From NCBI GenBank assembly GCA_002324875.1, contig NTJG01000010.1, positions 1 to 64,000 on the forward strand: a DNA stretch of 64,000 bases. Direction: 5' to 3'. Within the stretch, counting starts at the first letter, position 1. The number at the start of each line of letters is the position of its first letter. The notes below the pieces were generated by a model that saw only the letters and a list, made by a program, of their open reading frames with translations, was not told where the DNA came from and ran no database searches. The DNA comes from Lysobacteraceae bacterium NML93-0793 (GTDB lineage Bacteria; Pseudomonadota; Gammaproteobacteria; Xanthomonadales; Xanthomonadaceae). A program made the translations under genes and the position numbers. Positions 38,806-47,470 of this stretch are shown here, piece by piece.

Positions 38806-39900
38806 GAACAGCGCGCCCTGGGGCGAGGGGACACGTGGCGCGGTGAACAGGTCGCAGCGCAGCGGTGGCAGCCGGCCGAAGCCGTGCGCGCGATGGGCCC
38901 GGGCGAAGCGCGCCTGCAGCAGGTCCGCGAACGGCCCCTGGCCGCGCATGCGGCGCCCGAAGGTGCTGTCGTAATCCCGACCGCCGTGCAGCTGCTGCAC
39001 CAGGCTCATCACGTGTGCGGCGCGCTCGGGGTAATGCAGCTCCAGCCATTCGCGCCACAGCGTCTTGAGCTCATGCGGCAGGCGCAGCAGGACATAACCC
39101 GCCGACGCGGCGCCCGCCTCGCGCGCCGCCTGCAGGATCGCCTCGAGCTCGTGGTCGGTGATCGCCGGCACCACTGGCGCCACCAGCACGCCGACAGGCA
39201 CACCGGCCCCGGCCAGCGTGCGCATGGCCCGCAGCCGGGCATGCGGCGCGGCTGCACGGGGCTCCATGCGCGCCGAAAGCCGGGGGTCGAGCGTGGTCAC
39301 AGAAAAATGCACGGTCACCAGGCCATCCGCCGCCATCGGCGCCAGCAGGTCGAGGTCACGCACCACGTTCGCGCTCTTGGTGACGATGCTGAAGGGATGC
39401 CGGGCTTCGGCCATGACCTCGATCAACGCACGGGTCAGGCCATAGCGTCGCTCGATCGGCTGGTAGCCGTCGGTATTGATGCCCAGCGCGATCGGCGAGC
39501 AGACGTATGACGGCCGCGCGAACTCGGCCCGCAGCCGCTCGGCGGCATTGGTCTTGGCGAACAGTCGGGTCTCGAAATCCAGCCCGGGCGACAGGTCGAG
39601 ATAGGCGTGCGAGGGGCGGGCGAAGCAGTAGATGCAGCCGTGCTCGCAGCCGCGGTAGGGATTCACCGACTGCGAGAAGCTGATGTCCGGCGACCGGTTA
39701 CGGCTGACGATGCTGCGCGCCCGCTCCTCGGTGACCACGGTCCCGGGCGCGGAGGCCTCGTCCTGCAGCGCCTGCAACCCGTCCCAGCCGTCGTCTTCGG
39801 GCACGGCGACCTGGGTCTCGTAACGCCCGGCCACCCACGAGGCACTGCCCCGGCCCTTGCGGGCGGTGGCGACGGGCGGACGGATGCGGCCAGCGGTCAT
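38803..39900 (-). CDS. PA0069-family radical SAM protein
   Basis: A 365-residue radical SAM enzyme with the 4Fe-4S motif CEHGCIYC followed by FARPSHAYLDLSPGLDFET, the signature of the PA0069/SplB-like family related to spore photoproduct lyase. Its reaction is unknown; a DNA-repair link has been suggested for relatives. ATG at 39900 was chosen because the frame open upstream to 41370 is antisense to the sigma-54 regulator. The stop codon comes from a repeat element. Confidence 0.88.
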   Translation of the reverse strand: MTAGRIRPPVATARKGRGSASWVAGRYETQVAVPEDDGWDGLQALQDEASAPGTVVTEERARSIVSRNRSPDISFSQSVNPYRGCEHGCIYCFARPSHAYLDLSPGLDFETRLFAKTNAAERLRAEFARPSYVCSPIALGINTDGYQPIERRYGLTRALIEVMAEARHPFSIVTKSANVVRDLDLLAPMAADGLVTVHFSVTTLDPRLSARMEPRAAAPHARLRAMRTLAGAGVPVGVLVAPVVPAITDHELEAILQAAREAGAASAGYVLLRLPHELKTLWREWLELHYPERAAHVMSLVQQLHGGRDYDSTFGRRMRGQGPFADLLQARFARAHRAHGFGRLPPLRCDLFTAPRVPSPQGALF

Positions 39901-39962
39901 CGGCCCAGTCTGCCGCGCGGCGGTCTCAGCCTGTGCGACGCGGGGCGTGGCCGGTTCGACCG

Positions 39963-39980
39963 GCGTTCCGCGTGGAACGC
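39963..39980. promoter_or_regulatory. Dyad GCGTTCC-GCGT-GGAACGC
   Basis: An 18-bp dyad with one mismatch, between the divergent radical SAM and sigma-54 regulator genes. Its core TTCCGCGTGGAA differs by one base from the parS core TTCCACGTGGAA found near recF. It could be an operator or a decayed parS. Confidence 0.35.
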
Positions 39981-40071
39981 TAGGACACCCGGGGGCAAGG
40001 GAGAGGGGCATGTCGTTGCATGATCGGCCGGTCGCGACCGGTCCGTCGGCGTCGCCGGACGGAGGCGCGCC

Positions 40072-41397
<1,326 letters not shown>

Positions 41398-41461
41398 GAA
41401 CGCGGTACACGGCAGCGGCCGGCACGAACAGGCGTGCGCCCGTTCGCGCGCGGGCGCCGGC

Positions 41462-42817
41462 CTACAGCGCGTAGGGCACCTTCACCGTGAGGTTGAAGTC
41501 CGGCGCATCCGGTGTCAGGCCGATGCCGAGGACCCCGACGAAGGTCGCGCTCGGGGTCATCGCGTGGGTCACGCCCAGACTCAGCGTCGCGGCGTTCGCA
41601 TCGCTGCCGATCAGCTTGATCCAGTCGCCGCCTTCGTAGCGCGTGCGCGCCCGCGCGTTGAGCCGGTCGCTGAAGGAGATGCTCAGGCTGGTGCGCTCGT
41701 TGAATGCGAAGGCCACACCGGCGCCGAAGTAGAACGCGTCACCCAGCGCCACACGCCCCGGATTGACGGTCAACGGGTTGTTGTCGAGATCATCGAAATC
41801 GCGCGCGAACGAGCGCACGTAGCCGATGTTGCCGAACAGGATCGCCGGATCCGTGGTCTTTACCGCCGACAGGCCGACCGTCGCCTGCCAGACGCCGTTG
41901 CCGGTGGGCTGCTCCTCGGGCACGGCGAAGCGGATGAACTCGTCCTCGTCGCGTTCGAGCACCCGCCACGGAATGCCGTAGGGCTCGCGTCCGGTGGGTG
42001 CGGTCACGCCGACGTTGAGCACGGTTTCCGGCCAGGGACCGCGCTCGCCGAACAGCTTCCAGTTCGCACTGGCGCTGATGTCGCCAAGCCCCGCGCCGTC
42101 GGTCTCCTCCTGCGCGATGGCGGCGGCCGCGCCACCCGCGCCGCCCTTCTGGTAGACGGTCTTGCGCGCGATGTAGGGCACGTCGAGATTGAGGCTGAGC
42201 CGGGGGCTCAGGCCCCAGCGCGCGGCGAGGTTGTAGTTGAGCGTGTCGGATTCGACGTTCTCGATCGCGATGTTGCCGAGGAAGATCGCGTCGAGTGCGA
42301 GAAAGCCGTTGAGCGTGACCTGCTTGCGGTCGTAGCGGTTGTAGCTGATGCCGTTCTCGAGCGTCAGCCGGCGGTTGAACAGCGCGGTGTTCTGCTGTTT
42401 TACGTCGGCGACGCTGCGCGACTCGGCGTCCTGCGCGCGTTGCGCATCCTCGGCGGTGCCGGCATAGCCCTCCTCGGTGCGCGGCGGTGCGGGCGCCGCG
42501 ACCGGCGCGGGTGCCGGCGTGGGCGCTGCGGGGGAGCTCGGCGAGACCGCGGGCGCCTGGGCGAGTCCCGCCGGCGCCACGCCGCCCACCCGGGCCTGCA
42601 GCGCCTGGATCTGCATGTCCAGCTCGCGCAGGCGGCGCACTTCCTGGGCGTAGCTCTGTTTCAGCGCCGAGAGCTCCTGCAGCAGCAGCTGCATCCGCGC
42701 CCGGTCCTCGGCGGTCAGCGTGCCGGCGTCCTGGGCCATGGCCAGGCCGGGTGCCAGCAACGCGAGACCCAGCGCGAAGGCCAGCGGCCCTCGCGCGCGT
42801 GTCTGTGTCGATTTCAA
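41462..42817 (-). CDS. fapF: FapF-like outer-membrane amyloid pore
   Basis: About 451 residues: signal peptide (cut after AMA), a heptad-like coiled coil (RARMQLLLQELSALKQSY), a Pro/Ala linker, a helical segment, then a beta-barrel ending FNLTVKVPYAL. This is the architecture of FapF, the trimeric pore secreting Fap fibre subunits. The TTG start at 42817 is chosen because a strong GGGAGGGGG ribosome site lies 5-8 bases before it; ATG at 42835 is in frame but overlaps that site and has none of its own. It is last in the operon. Confidence 0.75.
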   Translation of the reverse strand: MKSTQTRARGPLAFALGLALLAPGLAMAQDAGTLTAEDRARMQLLLQELSALKQSYAQEVRRLRELDMQIQALQARVGGVAPAGLAQAPAVSPSSPAAPTPAPAPVAAPAPPRTEEGYAGTAEDAQRAQDAESRSVADVKQQNTALFNRRLTLENGISYNRYDRKQVTLNGFLALDAIFLGNIAIENVESDTLNYNLAARWGLSPRLSLNLDVPYIARKTVYQKGGAGGAAAAIAQEETDGAGLGDISASANWKLFGERGPWPETVLNVGVTAPTGREPYGIPWRVLERDEDEFIRFAVPEEQPTGNGVWQATVGLSAVKTTDPAILFGNIGYVRSFARDFDDLDNNPLTVNPGRVALGDAFYFGAGVAFAFNERTSLSISFSDRLNARARTRYEGGDWIKLIGSDANAATLSLGVTHAMTPSATFVGVLGIGLTPDAPDFNLTVKVPYAL

Positions 42818-42858
42818 GATTGCCCCCTCCCGCATCGACGCGTGTTGGTTGTGTGGTG

Positions 42859-43611
42859 TCAGAGGCCGCCGGCGCGGGTCATGCCGATCGCCTGCACGAT
42901 GTTCTGGTGCACGGCCTGGCTGGCCGGTACCGCCTGTCGGACCAGATCGAGCTGCATCTGATTGCCCACCCGACTGCCATCGCCGGTGAGCTGGATGCTC
43001 TGGCCGATGGCGCGGGCATCGATCCACTGGCTCACCGCGCCCTGGCCGGCCAACTGCAGCAGGACCCGCGCACCGGCCTCATCGAGGCTGGCGCGCGCCT
43101 GCGCGCCGCCGGCCTGATGCTCGGCCGACAGGGCGCCCTGGGTCGATGGCAGTGCGACCGCGCCGTCACGCACGCGCAGGCTGAGGCCGTTGCGCGCGGT
43201 GTTGCCGTCGCCGGCGACCTGCACGGCCTGCACCAGGCCGCCGACGTTGGCCAGCCCGGCCGCGTCGACCTGTCCGCTGCCGGCCACCGCCGGCATCTCG
43301 CCCGCGGTGATGGTCACGCTGGGCTGGAAGCTGACCGCCGGCCGCGCGCCGCGCAGGTCGAAGCCCAGGGTCATCGCGCCCTGCAGGTGCTGGCCGGACG
43401 CGGTGGCCCAGTCCGACACCATGGTTACGCCGAACCAGGCGACGCGGTTGTCGCCGACGATGTAGCGGCCGCGCATCGCGCCGAGGTCGCTGTCCGACAG
43501 TTCCTGCAGGCCGGCGCGTGCCGGCGGTGTCCCGGGGCCGGCCAGCGCCGGTGCGGCGATCGCACCCGCCACGAGGGCGAGGATCAGCCGGCATGTGATG
43601 TGTGTGGTCAT
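42859..43611 (-). CDS. fapE: FapE-like secreted accessory protein
   Basis: A 250-residue secreted protein (signal cut after ALA). It opens with LQELSDSDLGAMRGRYIVGDNRVAWFGVTMV and contains beta-rich stretches with GN/GD turns such as VQAVQVAGDGNTARNGLSL, like the fibre subunits. Identification as FapE rests on position between the C39 protease and the pore plus these features. FapE is thought to help subunit export. No Cys is present in the mature part. Confidence 0.6.
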   Translation of the reverse strand: MTTHITCRLILALVAGAIAAPALAGPGTPPARAGLQELSDSDLGAMRGRYIVGDNRVAWFGVTMVSDWATASGQHLQGAMTLGFDLRGARPAVSFQPSVTITAGEMPAVAGSGQVDAAGLANVGGLVQAVQVAGDGNTARNGLSLRVRDGAVALPSTQGALSAEHQAGGAQARASLDEAGARVLLQLAGQGAVSQWIDARAIGQSIQLTGDGSRVGNQMQLDLVRQAVPASQAVHQNIVQAIGMTRAGGL

Positions 43612-43623
43612 GGCACGTCTCGT

Positions 43624-44325
43624 TCAGAACAGATCCGCATGGCTGAAGCCGAAATCCAGCAGCTCGGCATCGGTCAGCGGGCCCTGGCGGGCGAACAGCG
43701 CTTTCGCGCTCGGGCGCGCCACCGGCTGCAGCAGCACGGTGTCGCGATCGAAATCACTGGCAATGACGATGAAAATGGCGCGCGACGGCCACGACTCGAG
43801 AAACTCGGCCATGGGCACGCTGCGGTTGCCCAGGATCGGGTCGGCCACCTCGACGCGGTCGCCGACGACCTGCTTGAGCACGACGAAATGGCGGAAGCCG
43901 CGCACGTCCATCAGCACCAGGCCCGGCACGCGCAGCGCGCGCAGCCGGTCTTCCTCGATGCGGTAGCCGCGTCCGCGCATGCCCAGCGATTCGACGTAGC
44001 GCTTGATGTCGAGCAGCGAAAACCCGCGCGCCTGCACGGCTTCGGCGTCGGCCAGCCCCATCATGCCCTCGATGACGGTCGCCTCGTCCACGTCTAGCCG
44101 GTAGGCGTACTTGAGAATCGTGGCCAGTGAGGCCGCGCCGCAGCTGTAGTCGGTGTGCTGGCGCACGATATTGCGGAAGCGCGCCTCGCGCATGCTCTCC
44201 ACCCGTACCGGCATCACCATGCCGTTGGGCAGGATGCCGTGCACCTGGACGTCGGCGCCGCGCGCCCGCGCGGCCACCATCAGGAACAGCAGGGCCGTGG
44301 CGACGGCGGCGATCAGACGGAGCAT
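43624..44325 (-). CDS. fapD: FapD-like C39 peptidase
   Basis: A 233-residue periplasmic C39-family cysteine protease with an N-terminal signal or anchor. The catalytic triad is visible: Cys62 in TDYSCGAASLATILKY, His146 in GFRHFVVLK and Asp162 in VEVADPILGN. FapD is required for Fap secretion in Pseudomonas. No ABC transporter follows, which argues against a bacteriocin-export role. ATG at 44325 directly precedes the hydrophobic helix. Confidence 0.85.
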   Translation of the reverse strand: MLRLIAAVATALLFLMVAARARGADVQVHGILPNGMVMPVRVESMREARFRNIVRQHTDYSCGAASLATILKYAYRLDVDEATVIEGMMGLADAEAVQARGFSLLDIKRYVESLGMRGRGYRIEEDRLRALRVPGLVLMDVRGFRHFVVLKQVVGDRVEVADPILGNRSVPMAEFLESWPSRAIFIVIASDFDRDTVLLQPVARPSAKALFARQGPLTDAELLDFGFSHADLF

Positions 44326-44348
44326 CGTGGGGCCTCGCAGTGGAGGAG

Positions 44349-44379
44349 GCCCCGCGCCACGGGGCAGGTGGCGCGGGGC
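44349..44379 (-). other. 12-bp intercistronic hairpin between fapC and fapD
   Basis: GCCCCGCGCCAC at 44349-44360 pairs perfectly with 44368-44379, with a 7-base loop and no T-tract. It is placed to protect the fapC message 3' end or to cut read-through into fapD-E-F, giving excess fibre subunit. Confidence 0.5.
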
Positions 44380-44431
44380 TTCCGGGAGAGTCCGGCCCGG
44401 GACGCAGGCCGGACGCACACCTCGTGGGCGA

Positions 44432-45991
44432 TTACTCGCCGCCACCCGGGGGCGCTGCCGCACCCGGCTGGGCCACCGCCATCGACAGGCTGTTGGCCTG
44501 CAGGTTGCCGGTACCCGCTGCCACGTTCACGCCGATGTTGCCCGACGCGCTGCTGAAGGCGCTGCCCGACAGGCCGGCGGTATTGGTCGCCGCGACCGCC
44601 ACCCAGCGCGTGGTCGACACTTCGCCGCTGAGCGAGGCCTCCAGCTCCGTGTAGCCCATCTCGATGAACGCCAGGTCACCCGATTCGGTGCCCTCGTACG
44701 AACCGCGTGCATCGGTGTCGAACGCCAGTCCGCCCACGCCCTGGCGGTAGGGATTGGCCACCGCGCCCTGGCTCTCGCTGTCGAAGTCGGCATGGCCGGT
44801 GGAGTTGCCCGCCGGATGCTCGGCGCCGGACCACAGGTCGGCGTAGAAGTTCGACTGCTGGTAGGCGTTGCCGCGGCTCGTCGTGCGGCCGCTGCTCTCG
44901 CCCTCGTAGGCGCCCATGCCGACGGCAATCGAGCCGCCGCTCATCGTGCCGCTGAGCGAGACGTCGACGGTGTCGGTGAAGCGCTGGTAGCTGCCGGCGT
45001 TGGAGGTCTCGTTGCCCGAGGACATCTGGTTCGAGCTCACGCTGGCCTGGGCGTACGCGGCCGTGGCGACCGAGGCGGCCATCGCGTTCTTCTGCGCGTT
45101 GTTGTTGCCCGAGGCGACGTTGACGCCGATGTTGCCGCTGGCCGACGAGAAGGCGTTGCCGCCGACGCCCGCGGTGTTGGTCACGCCTTCGTTGATCGTG
45201 GTGTTGTTGCTGCCGGCCTGGTTGACGAACACTTCGGCATCGGCGAGTCCGAACGCGAAGCCCGCGTCGGCAGCCGACAGCGCCGCGGCGTTGTCCTGCA
45301 CGTTGTTGTCGCCGGCGGCGACGTTGAACAGCAGGTTGCCCGAGGCCTCCGAGGCCACGTCGTCGGCGATGCTGGCGTCGTTCTCCAGTACTTCATTGAG
45401 GCCGAAGTTGTTGCTGACCGACTGGCGGTTGTCGATCACCGCGATCGCGGCCGAGTCGAGATCGATGTCGCCGGTGATCGTGGGATCGCCGCTGAAGGCG
45501 ATGTCCGAGCTCAGCGACAGGTCCTTCTCGAGATTGACCGACACGCCGTGCTCGTTGCGCTCGCGGCGGATGTCGGAATTGACGTTCTCGCTGCGATCGA
45601 TCACCTCGTACACCTGGTTGGTGCGGATGCGGTGGGCCTCGTCGAGGCTCTGATCGACGCTGACGCTGCGGTCGAAGCTGTCGCTGCTCGACCGGGTCTC
45701 GGTGAGGCTGCGGTCGATGGTCTCGGTGGTGGTGCGCTCGGTGCTCTCCACCAGGCTCTGGTCGAGGTTCTGGCGCAGCGACAGGTCGGCCGTCGCGGTG
45801 AGCGCGAGGTCGGCGGTGGCGTTCAACTCCAGATTGGTCGAGGTGTTGGTGACGTTGGTTTCGTAGTTGCGGGTGTCGTCGACGGTGATGTCGTAGTCGA
45901 CGACCTGCCAGTCGACGACCTGCGCGTGGGCGGTACCCGCGGCAGCGGCGCTGACGGCCAGCGCCAGGACGGTCCATTTCATGGTCTTCAT
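44432..45991 (-). CDS. fapC: FapC-like major amyloid fibre subunit
   Basis: A 519-residue secreted protein (signal cut after AHA). Three imperfect repeats hold the amyloid core: SGNLLFNVAAGDNNVQDN, SASGNIGVNVASGNNNAQKN and SASGNIGVNVAAGTGNLQAN, separated by long linkers. The N-terminal 25-190 is rich in Thr/Ser/Asp with recurring D-R/Q-S-L/V units. The mature chain has essentially no Cys, is Asn/Gly/Ser/Ala-rich, and ends in Pro/Gly. This is the FapC layout (three repeats, two linkers). ATG at 45991 gives MKTMKW. Confidence 0.75.
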   Translation of the reverse strand: MKTMKWTVLALAVSAAAAGTAHAQVVDWQVVDYDITVDDTRNYETNVTNTSTNLELNATADLALTATADLSLRQNLDQSLVESTERTTTETIDRSLTETRSSSDSFDRSVSVDQSLDEAHRIRTNQVYEVIDRSENVNSDIRRERNEHGVSVNLEKDLSLSSDIAFSGDPTITGDIDLDSAAIAVIDNRQSVSNNFGLNEVLENDASIADDVASEASGNLLFNVAAGDNNVQDNAAALSAADAGFAFGLADAEVFVNQAGSNNTTINEGVTNTAGVGGNAFSSASGNIGVNVASGNNNAQKNAMAASVATAAYAQASVSSNQMSSGNETSNAGSYQRFTDTVDVSLSGTMSGGSIAVGMGAYEGESSGRTTSRGNAYQQSNFYADLWSGAEHPAGNSTGHADFDSESQGAVANPYRQGVGGLAFDTDARGSYEGTESGDLAFIEMGYTELEASLSGEVSTTRWVAVAATNTAGLSGSAFSSASGNIGVNVAAGTGNLQANSLSMAVAQPGAAAPPGGGE

Positions 45992-46040
45992 GTTGGTCTC
46001 TCTCTCGTGGTTCACGTGGAAGTTCCGTTGAAGTGCCGGG

Positions 46041-46658
46041 TCACGGGCCGCTCTGGATCGACATCGACAGGACATTGCCGGTGTCGTTTCCCGAGCCCGC
46101 AACCTGGTTGAGCTGCAACACACCTTCGAAGCCCTGCAGCGCAGTGGAGTCGACGGATGCCACGCGACGTCCCGCTGTCGCGCCCCCTCGTTCGAAATCG
46201 TGCTGTTGCCCCGCCGACGCGAAGGCCGCCGACAACGCCTGGTCGTCGTCGGTTTCGCGTATGCCCTGTTGTGCCAGTGCCAGCGCCACCGCGTTGAACG
46301 CGGCGTTGCCGCTGCCACTGGCCTGATTGATGCCCGCCAGCCCCGATGCGCCGGAGAACGCGCGACCGGCGATCACCGCCGAGGCGGCGTCGGGTGAGGT
46401 CGTCCGATCGCCGCGCCGTGCCTGGCGCACGTCGGTGCTGGCGATTGCGCGCGTGGCGATCGCGATCGCACGCAGGTTGCTCTGCTGGTTGAGGTCGCCC
46501 GCGGCGACGTTGAGTGCCAGCGCGCCGCTGGCGCCGGAGAACGCGCTGCCATCCACCCGGGACTGGGTGAGATAGCCGAGCATCGCGCCGTAGTCGTCCG
46601 CGGCCACCGGCGCGGCGGCCAGCGCGAACAGCAGCGCCATGGGCAGCCGCACGCTCAC
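46041..46658 (-). CDS. fapB: FapB-like minor amyloid subunit (nucleator)
   Basis: A 205-residue secreted protein with three repeats like those of the large subunit but more divergent: SGALALNVAAGDLNQQSN, SGLAGINQASGSGNAAFN and EGVLQLNQVAGSGNDTGN. In Pseudomonas FapB nucleates FapC. The start is GTG at 46658, overlapping the upstream stop by 4 bp; no ATG precedes the signal peptide apart from one inside it. Dosage relative to FapC is set by being upstream in the operon. Confidence 0.72.
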   Translation of the reverse strand: MSVRLPMALLFALAAAPVAADDYGAMLGYLTQSRVDGSAFSGASGALALNVAAGDLNQQSNLRAIAIATRAIASTDVRQARRGDRTTSPDAASAVIAGRAFSGASGLAGINQASGSGNAAFNAVALALAQQGIRETDDDQALSAAFASAGQQHDFERGGATAGRRVASVDSTALQGFEGVLQLNQVAGSGNDTGNVLSMSIQSGP

Positions 46659-47170
46659 GGCCCGCGTCCGCCTGCGGTCTGGCCGAACGGCAGCTGCGAC
46701 AGCGCGCCGGTGACATGGCCTCCGATGCCGCGCGTCGCCGTGCCCACCGCACCGAGCGGTCCACTCGCGCCGCCGCCCAGCGCGCCGGTGACGGTCTGGC
46801 CCACTGCATCGCGACCCGCACCGCCAAGGGTGGGGCCGGCCAGGGTGCGCACCATCGGGGCAGCGAGGCCGCCCTGCACCGGCGCGGTCTGCGTCTGCGG
46901 TCCGGTGTCGAGTGCGAGAAAATCCGCGTCGCTCAGCTCGGCACTCGCCAGGGCCGGCATCAGCTGGCGATTCGGCGTGGGGTCGACGATCAGGCCGATG
47001 CTCGGCGGGGCCGGTCGCACGGCATGACGCGCACCGACGTCGCGCAGCAGGACCATCTCGCCATGGCGCGGCTGCACCCCGGTACGCGCGCCGGCCGCGT
47101 GCGCGTCGAACGCGGCCAGCGCCAGGCAGACGGCGAATCCGAAGGTGACGCTGTGGATTGGATGACGCAT
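46655..47170 (-). CDS. FapA-position secreted protein
   Basis: A 171-residue protein with a signal peptide (cut after AHA) and a low-complexity Gly/Ala/Pro-rich second half (GALGGGASGPLGAVGTATRG). It contains ELSDADFLALDTG, echoing LQELSDSDLGAMRG of the FapE-like protein. It occupies the fapA slot, first in the operon, but sequence resemblance to FapA cannot be confirmed by eye. ATG lies 27 nt after the predicted sigma-54 transcription start. Confidence 0.6.
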   Translation of the reverse strand: MRHPIHSVTFGFAVCLALAAFDAHAAGARTGVQPRHGEMVLLRDVGARHAVRPAPPSIGLIVDPTPNRQLMPALASAELSDADFLALDTGPQTQTAPVQGGLAAPMVRTLAGPTLGGAGRDAVGQTVTGALGGGASGPLGAVGTATRGIGGHVTGALSQLPFGQTAGGRGP

Positions 47171-47207
47171 CGCAGTGACCCCATGCCCGCTTGACGATGG
47201 CAGTCAA

Positions 47208-47224
47208 CGCAGGGGCCGTGCCAG
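47208..47224 (-). promoter_or_regulatory. Sigma-54 promoter of the fap-like operon
   Basis: On the minus strand CTGGCACGGCCCCTGCG: a perfect TGGCACG -24 element and CTGC -12 element with exact GG-GC spacing. The predicted start is near 47197. Confidence 0.78.
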
Positions 47225-47241
47225 ATATTTTTTATCAATTT

Positions 47242-47254
47242 AATCAATAGCTTG
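47242..47254 (+). promoter_or_regulatory. IHF-consensus site
   Basis: AATCAATAGCTTG fits WATCAANNNNTTR exactly and lies in the AT-rich tract 47225-47262, about 45-57 bp upstream of the predicted start, where IHF bends DNA in sigma-54 promoters. Confidence 0.6.
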
Positions 47255-47354
47255 TAATTCATCCCGACAGACCGAAGCGGTCGCGCGCGTCGCCACGGTG
47301 TGGCAGCGCCGCGGCGTGAATGGCGCGTGATGCGCGCAACGACGCGCTCCGTCG

Positions 47355-47378
47355 GGGTGTCACACCGGTGTGACACCC
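47355..47378. promoter_or_regulatory. 24-bp perfect palindrome, candidate enhancer
   Basis: Two adjoining 11-bp palindromes, GGTGTCACACC and GGTGTGACACC, form a larger perfect palindrome centred at 47366/47367. It is about 170 bp upstream of the fap start and 92 bp upstream of the cls start codon. It is either the activator site for the fap promoter or an operator of cls. Confidence 0.5.
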
Positions 47379-47470
47379 GGAGGTGACATGTCGCAGACGG
47401 GTTCACCGCCGGTGCCGATCGCGCCGCTACCCTGTGCGCGGCGCGATCGGCGCCCCCGGTCGAGGCCCTC

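Noticed and set aside
43624-44325. Bacteriocin export peptidase
   Set aside because: The C39 domain stands alone without ABC transporter parts and has a signal sequence; its neighbours fit the Fap system better.
46004-46019. A CACGTG-centred sequence between fapB and fapC resembling parS
   Set aside because: Only about 12 of 16 positions fit and it overlaps the fapC leader; too weak and far from the origin cluster.
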